DNA from: an uncultured Spirochaetaceae bacterium
GTDB lineage: Bacteria; Spirochaetota; Spirochaetia; SZUA-6; Bin103
NCBI GenBank assembly: GCA_913043885.1
Contig: CAJWOB010000091.1
Coordinates: 1-8,313, forward strand
Reading direction: 5' to 3'
DNA length: 8,313 nt
The notes below the pieces were generated by a model. That model worked only from the letters and a program-made list of their open reading frames with translations, was not told where the DNA came from and searched no databases. Within the stretch, counting starts at the first letter, position 1; every line of letters starts with the position of its first letter. The position numbers and the translations under genes were made by a program. This document shows, piece by piece, positions 7,181 to 8,313 of the stretch.

Positions 7181-8161
7181 ATGCAGATCACCCACGTCGA
7201 GGTTGTGCCCGTTCGCATCCCGCTCGAGCCCTCCAGGCACATGGTTACCGCGCTGGGGTGGCACACCGAATCCAACTACCTGCTGATCCGCGTCGGCACC
7301 GACGCCGGCGTCGAGGGGATTGGCGAGGCCACCATAATGCCGCTCTGGTCTGGCGAGACGGTCTGGGGAGCCAAGACGATGCTCGACAACCTGCTCGCGC
7401 CCAGCGTGGTAGGAGCCGATCCCACCGACATCGAGGATGTGGACCGCCGCATGGACAGGACCACCCGCCACAACTGGTTCGCGAAGGCGGCCATCGAGAT
7501 GGCGTGTTGGGATATCTGGGGAAAGGCGGAGAACAAGCCGGTCTACGAGCTGTTGGGCGGCGCGGTGCGGCCGCTGACTGTGCGCTGTCGCTTCTCCATG
7601 GGGGCGTACGAACCGGATCGTGCTCGTGCGCGGGCGGGAGAGCTGGTCGAAGAAGGCTTCACAACCATCAAGGTGAAAGTGGGCGGCGATGCCAATGAGG
7701 ACATGCGGCGCGTCCGCACGGTTCGCGAGGCAATCGGACCAGAGCTGGATGTGACCATCGACGCCAACTGCGGCTGGGACGCCGACACCGCGATCCAGTG
7801 CGTCAACGCCCTGGACGACTGCCGCATCGTGCTGAACGAGCAGCCGACGCCGGACGGTGACTACGCATCCCTGGCACGCGTGCGACGCGAGACCACACCC
7901 CCGGTCATGGCCGATGACATGTGCTTCGACCTGGTGCACGCGCGCGAGCTGGTGCGGAACGACGCCTGCGATCTGCTGAGCGTGTACCCCGGCAAGAATG
8001 GCGGCATTCGCAAGTCGAAGGCGATCGTGGACTTCGCAGCGGCCAACGGGGTCAAGTGCAGCATCGGCTCCAACCTGGAGTGGGACGTCGCGACGGCCGC
8101 CATGGCCCACCTGGTCGTCGCCAGTCCCAACATGTGCGTCGAGGAGTTCCCCGGCGACATG
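7181..8161 (+). CDS. Mandelate racemase/muconate lactonizing (enolase superfamily) enzyme, C-terminus replaced
   Basis: The frame from ATG 7181 runs to the window end; the first 327 residues are an enolase-superfamily enzyme, a group that abstracts the proton alpha to a carboxylate and often dehydrates sugar acids. The N-terminal capping domain (1-125) contains ESNYLLIRVGTDAGVEGIGE and, later, CWDIWGKAENKPVYELLGG. The barrel follows: Lys164-Val-Lys166 (IKVKVGG) is the KxK acid/base motif. Metal ligands are Asp194 (TIDANCGW), Glu220 (LNEQP) and Asp245 or Asp246 (ADDM), and Lys272 in PGKNGG matches the Lys on the sixth strand of the MLE-like subgroup. The late-barrel motif CSIGSNLEWDVATAAMAHL is also present. 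After EEFPGDM the sequence switches to malate dehydrogenase, so the last 40 or so residues, which normally pack against the capping domain, are absent. It is the fifth gene of the operon, one base after the previous stop. A sugar-acid dehydratase or epimerase role is an inference. Confidence 0.9.
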
Positions 8162-8313
8162 CTTGGCCCCGATCAGCCAGTGGTGCTCCAAATGCTTGAA
8201 ATAGAGCCCGCGTTGGACGCTCTTGCTGGAGTCAAAATGGACCTCGACGATTGCGCCTTCCCCCTTCTTGCGGGCACAATCGAAACCTCCGATGCCAGCG
8301 AAGCTTTTGAGGG
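8162..8313 (+). CDS. NAD-dependent malate dehydrogenase fragment, fused in frame
   Basis: Without any stop or frame change, the reading frame of the MR/MLE gene continues as a malate dehydrogenase of the cytosolic/bacterial LDH-MDH type. DQPVVLQMLEIEPALDAL, VKMDLDDCAFPLLAG and TSDASEAFEG correspond to strand 2 through strand 4 of the nucleotide-binding domain. In a normal enzyme this is preceded by the GxxGxxG loop and a helix ending in a stretch like GDMLGPDQP; that loop is missing here because MR/MLE sequence stands in its place. The codon choice changes with the protein: 17 of the 40 codons from 8192 to 8311 end in A or T, against 5 of the 40 before, and four of those five lie at or after 8162. 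The gene runs off the window. Whether it comes from another bacterium or a eukaryote cannot be told from 50 residues. Confidence 0.8.

Noticed and set aside
7127..8191. A 354-residue open frame on the minus strand opposite the MR/MLE gene
   Set aside because: It is a shadow frame caused by strong G/C at third positions of the plus-strand gene, which has catalytic motifs throughout; the antisense product resembles no family.
1..8313. CRISPR array, tRNA/rRNA, transposase, integrase or attachment sites
   Set aside because: I saw no regularly spaced repeats, cloverleaf, transposase motif or terminal inverted repeats; the odd boundaries are not explained by a recognisable mobile element.

Overview
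The window is mostly a GC-rich bacterial catabolic gene cluster, bounded at both ends by in-frame chimeric joins to unrelated coding sequence. The dense gene packing (1-10 nt gaps), the GTG start with a Shine-Dalgarno sequence and the strong G/C preference at third codon positions all point to a bacterium. The mix of families (cytoplasmic-type sulfatase, Gfo/Idh oxidoreductase, extended SDR, dimethylformamidase-like protein, mandelate racemase/muconate lactonizing-type enzyme) resembles uncultured, sulfatase- and enolase-superfamily-rich bacteria such as marine Chloroflexota of the SAR202 type. That assignment is inference from gene content; the window holds no phylogenetic marker.

Layout: (a) 1-363, minus strand: a fragment with three predicted membrane helices that looks like a eukaryotic cAMP-receptor/GPCR-PIPK-type receptor (TM1-TM3). 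(b) 361-642, minus strand: an internal piece of a sulfatase lacking both the start and the active-site signature, reading without interruption into (a). (c) 653-1765, minus strand: an intact D-isomer-specific 2-hydroxyacid dehydrogenase. (d) 1766-1817: a short divergent intergenic gap. (e) 1818-8161, plus strand: a tight five-gene operon of sulfatase, Gfo/Idh/MocA oxidoreductase, NAD-dependent epimerase/dehydratase, N,N-dimethylformamidase large-subunit-like protein and MR/MLE-family enzyme. (f) 8162-8313: the last gene passes in frame, inside a stretch compatible with both families (around GDMLGP), into an NAD-malate dehydrogenase that lacks its N-terminal dinucleotide-binding loop.

Working together (inference): the sulfatase has no signal peptide, so the cluster probably acts on an imported small sulfated molecule. 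Sulfate removal, hydrolysis of an amide by the dimethylformamidase-like protein, NAD(P)-dependent oxidation or epimerisation by the Gfo/Idh and SDR enzymes, dehydration or isomerisation of the resulting acid by the MR/MLE enzyme, and oxidation or reduction of a 2-hydroxy/2-oxo acid by the divergent dehydrogenase would make a plausible route for a sulfated sugar or sugar amide. No transporter, kinase, aldolase or regulator lies inside the window.

The outer joins most likely reflect metagenomic misassembly or molecular chimerism between different organisms: the two flanks differ from each other in codon bias and in likely origin. If they were shown to be physically real they would be remarkable fusions. 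The stretch 653-8161 can be trusted as one locus; the parts outside it should be treated as suspect.
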